A stretch of 6,913 nucleotides of DNA from Acidiferrobacter sp. (GTDB lineage Bacteria > Pseudomonadota > Gammaproteobacteria > Acidiferrobacterales > Acidiferrobacteraceae), in NCBI GenBank assembly GCA_027335965.1, contig DAHWGZ010000082.1, forward strand, positions 1 to 6,913. Direction: 5' to 3'. Both the position numbers and the translations under genes were made by a program. Position 1 is the first letter of the stretch. Each line of letters starts with the position of its first letter. Shown one piece after another: positions 5,547-6,913 of the stretch. The notes under the pieces are model-generated. The model did no database searches, had not been told where the DNA came from, and saw only the letters and a list, made by a program, of their open reading frames with translations.

Positions 5547-6913
5547 TCAGTGCACGGATTTAGACGAGGATCGGCTGAAGCGCCCGCCCCGCACATAGGG
5601 GTCCTCGAGGGCGGCGGCCTCGGAATGCGCGACGACGCGATCGAGCCCCTGGACGAGGATGCTCTTGACGGTACGGTAGCGCGGCGTCCCGAAATGCACG
5701 GCGCGCGCGCAGGCCGCCTCAAGACGTGTCGCTCCGTACTGGTCGGCCAGTCGTAGCAATCCCTGAGCCGCGCGCAGGTGCTCCAGCACGCGATCGGCAA
5801 AGAGCGCCTCGACCACGGCCCGGCACGCAGACCCAATGGCCTGTGCGGACTTCAGGCACCACTGCGGGTCGCGCAGGGCATAGGCCTGGGCGTCCGGCGG
5901 CATGTGGTCGGGTACGGTGGCGTGGCTCCCGGGCTTTGTGAGGCGCGCATGGGTGGCGACGAGCACATGGTCCGCATAGAGCCGCACCACGCTGGCGGTG
6001 GCCGCAAGCCATAAGCTGTGCCGGATCAGGCGAAACGGGACCGAGTAGTGGCAGTACTCGTACTGGACATGGGCGTTGCCGTGGACGCGCACCTGGGCCC
6101 ACACCGGACACTCCGGGGCGATCGGAGGCAACGGCTTTAAGAGCGCCTGCTCGGTCTCGGTAAAGAGCGTGAGCGGCCGCGCGCGCGTGGTGCCGTGGAT
6201 GCGGTTGCCGGCCTCACCCAGGACCCAGGCTCGCAACTCGGCGTTGGCCTGGGCGAGACTCTGAAACTCACGCAACGCGAGGAAGCTCGTCTTGATATAT
6301 TTGACCCCCGCCTCGACGCGCCCCTTCTTCTGGGGGTCACGCGGCGGACAGGCGTCGATCCGGAAGCCATAGCCCAGGGCCAGATCCCCATAGGCGCGCT
6401 GCACCGTGGGTTCGTAGTAACAGGCACGAGTGATGGCGCACTTGGCGTTATCAATAATCAAGCGACCCGGGACGCCGTTGAACCACTCGAAGGCGTGGCG
6501 ATGGCAGGCAAGCCATGTCTCCACCTTCTGGTTGCGTACAAGCTCGGCGTACTGGTGACGGCTCCAGGCGAGCGTCATGACGAAAAACCAGGTCTTGAAG
6601 ACCTCGCCGGTCGCACGGTCGACGATCTGCGGCCCCTGGCCGAAGTCGATCTGGGCGGCCTCTGCGACCGCAAAATCCCGGATCACCGTGGCCGGGGGGC
6701 CTTAAGTCCACGGCCCGATCGAGTAGGCGGTAGATGGTGGGCACGCTGCCAGTGAAGCGGTACTTGCGCGCCAGCGCCTGCTGGATGGCCTTCGCGGTGA
6801 TCCCCTGGTCGTGCCAGGCGAGGATCTGCTCGCAAAAGGGTGCGGCGCTCGACACCGACCGGTTGATCGGCGCCAGGGCTCAACACCTCTGCCAGCTCCC
6901 GATCCTCGGGCAG
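5547..6913 (-). pseudogene. istA: IS21-family transposase IstA, frameshifted and truncated by the window edge
   Basis: This is the DDE/RNase H-fold transposase of IS21. The main frame (5547-6686, 379 codons) carries the catalytic triad: Asp14 in AAQIDFG, Asp79 in LIIDNAK, Glu125 in KGRVEAGV, with PRDPQKKGRVEAGVKYIK being very typical. The upstream part of the protein continues in another frame: EQILAWHDQGITAKAIQQAL, then FTGSVPTIYRLLDRAVDLRPP, which is the N-terminal helix-turn-helix region. The frames meet at a run of six G (6694-6699; six C on the coding strand); one base fewer would give RPPATVIRDF and restore continuity. A second break near 6880 is likely: LPEDRELAEVL (6913-6881) joins the next frame (ALAPINRS) only if one base is skipped. 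The ends and start are outside the window. Both shifts are single extra bases, so real inactivation and sequencing or assembly error are both possible. Confidence 0.82.

Larger units (their letters stand above)
4724..6913 (-). mobile_element. IS21-family insertion sequence, istB end complete, istA end cut by window
   Basis: The istA-istB gene order, same strand, 26-base gap and DDE transposase plus AAA+ helper define the IS21 family. The element's distal end should lie near the istB stop; TGTCAGGCC at 4724-4732 overlaps that stop and has the TGT start often seen at IS21 termini, so it is the candidate end. The other terminal repeat is beyond 6913, so neither the inverted repeat nor target duplication can be confirmed. 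The disrupted istA suggests the copy cannot transpose unaided, if the frameshifts are real. Confidence 0.75.

Noticed and set aside
6195..6755. + strand open frame of 186 codons
   Set aside because: It is antisense to the istA catalytic region, whose DDE motifs are clear; no motif appears in the + frame.

Overview
The window looks like an accessory-genome junction from a GC-rich proteobacterium. Reasons are the strong AAGGAG-type ribosome binding sites, a TATAAT-type promoter, an IS21-family transposon and a KfrA-type plasmid protein. Genus cannot be assigned from the sequence alone. The left half (about 1-3040) is visibly less GC-rich than the right half (about 3690-6913), so the two halves probably have different histories.

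Left block, + strand: a DNA methyltransferase (its 5' end lies outside the window) is followed after 8 bases by a 616-aa superfamily-2 helicase-like ATPase whose second half resembles the Z1 domain. The tight spacing implies one operon. A DNA methylase beside a Z1-type ATPase fits a restriction-modification or phage-defence locus, but no nuclease gene is visible here. Any further component must lie upstream of the window, be hidden in the C-terminal region of the ATPase, or have been lost.

Middle (3042-3973): a gene-poor scar. It holds about 380 bases with no recognisable gene, then the last ~38 codons of a tyrosine recombinase on the - strand (3423-3536) with no body attached. Next is a compact + strand transcription unit (3609-3846): two copies of a GATGA-N4-TCAT palindrome 31 bp apart, a TATAAT box directly abutting the second copy, a ribosome binding site, a 31-codon ORF ending in an AT-hook-like KRGRP, and a hairpin-plus-T terminator.

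Right block, - strand: a KfrA-like DNA-binding coiled-coil protein (3974-4600) has three tandem 8-bp repeats in its promoter region and a perfect 11-bp GC hairpin after its stop. Upstream of it lies an IS21-family element running off the window end: an intact istB helper ATPase (4726-5520) and istA (5547 to beyond 6913). The istA DDE core is intact, but its 5' part is split by one clear frameshift in a G6/C6 run and probably a second near 6880.

Overall the window reads as a possible defence module flanked by debris of site-specific recombination and transposition. The most interesting items are the methylase/Z1-like pair and the self-contained micro-transcription unit with twin operators.
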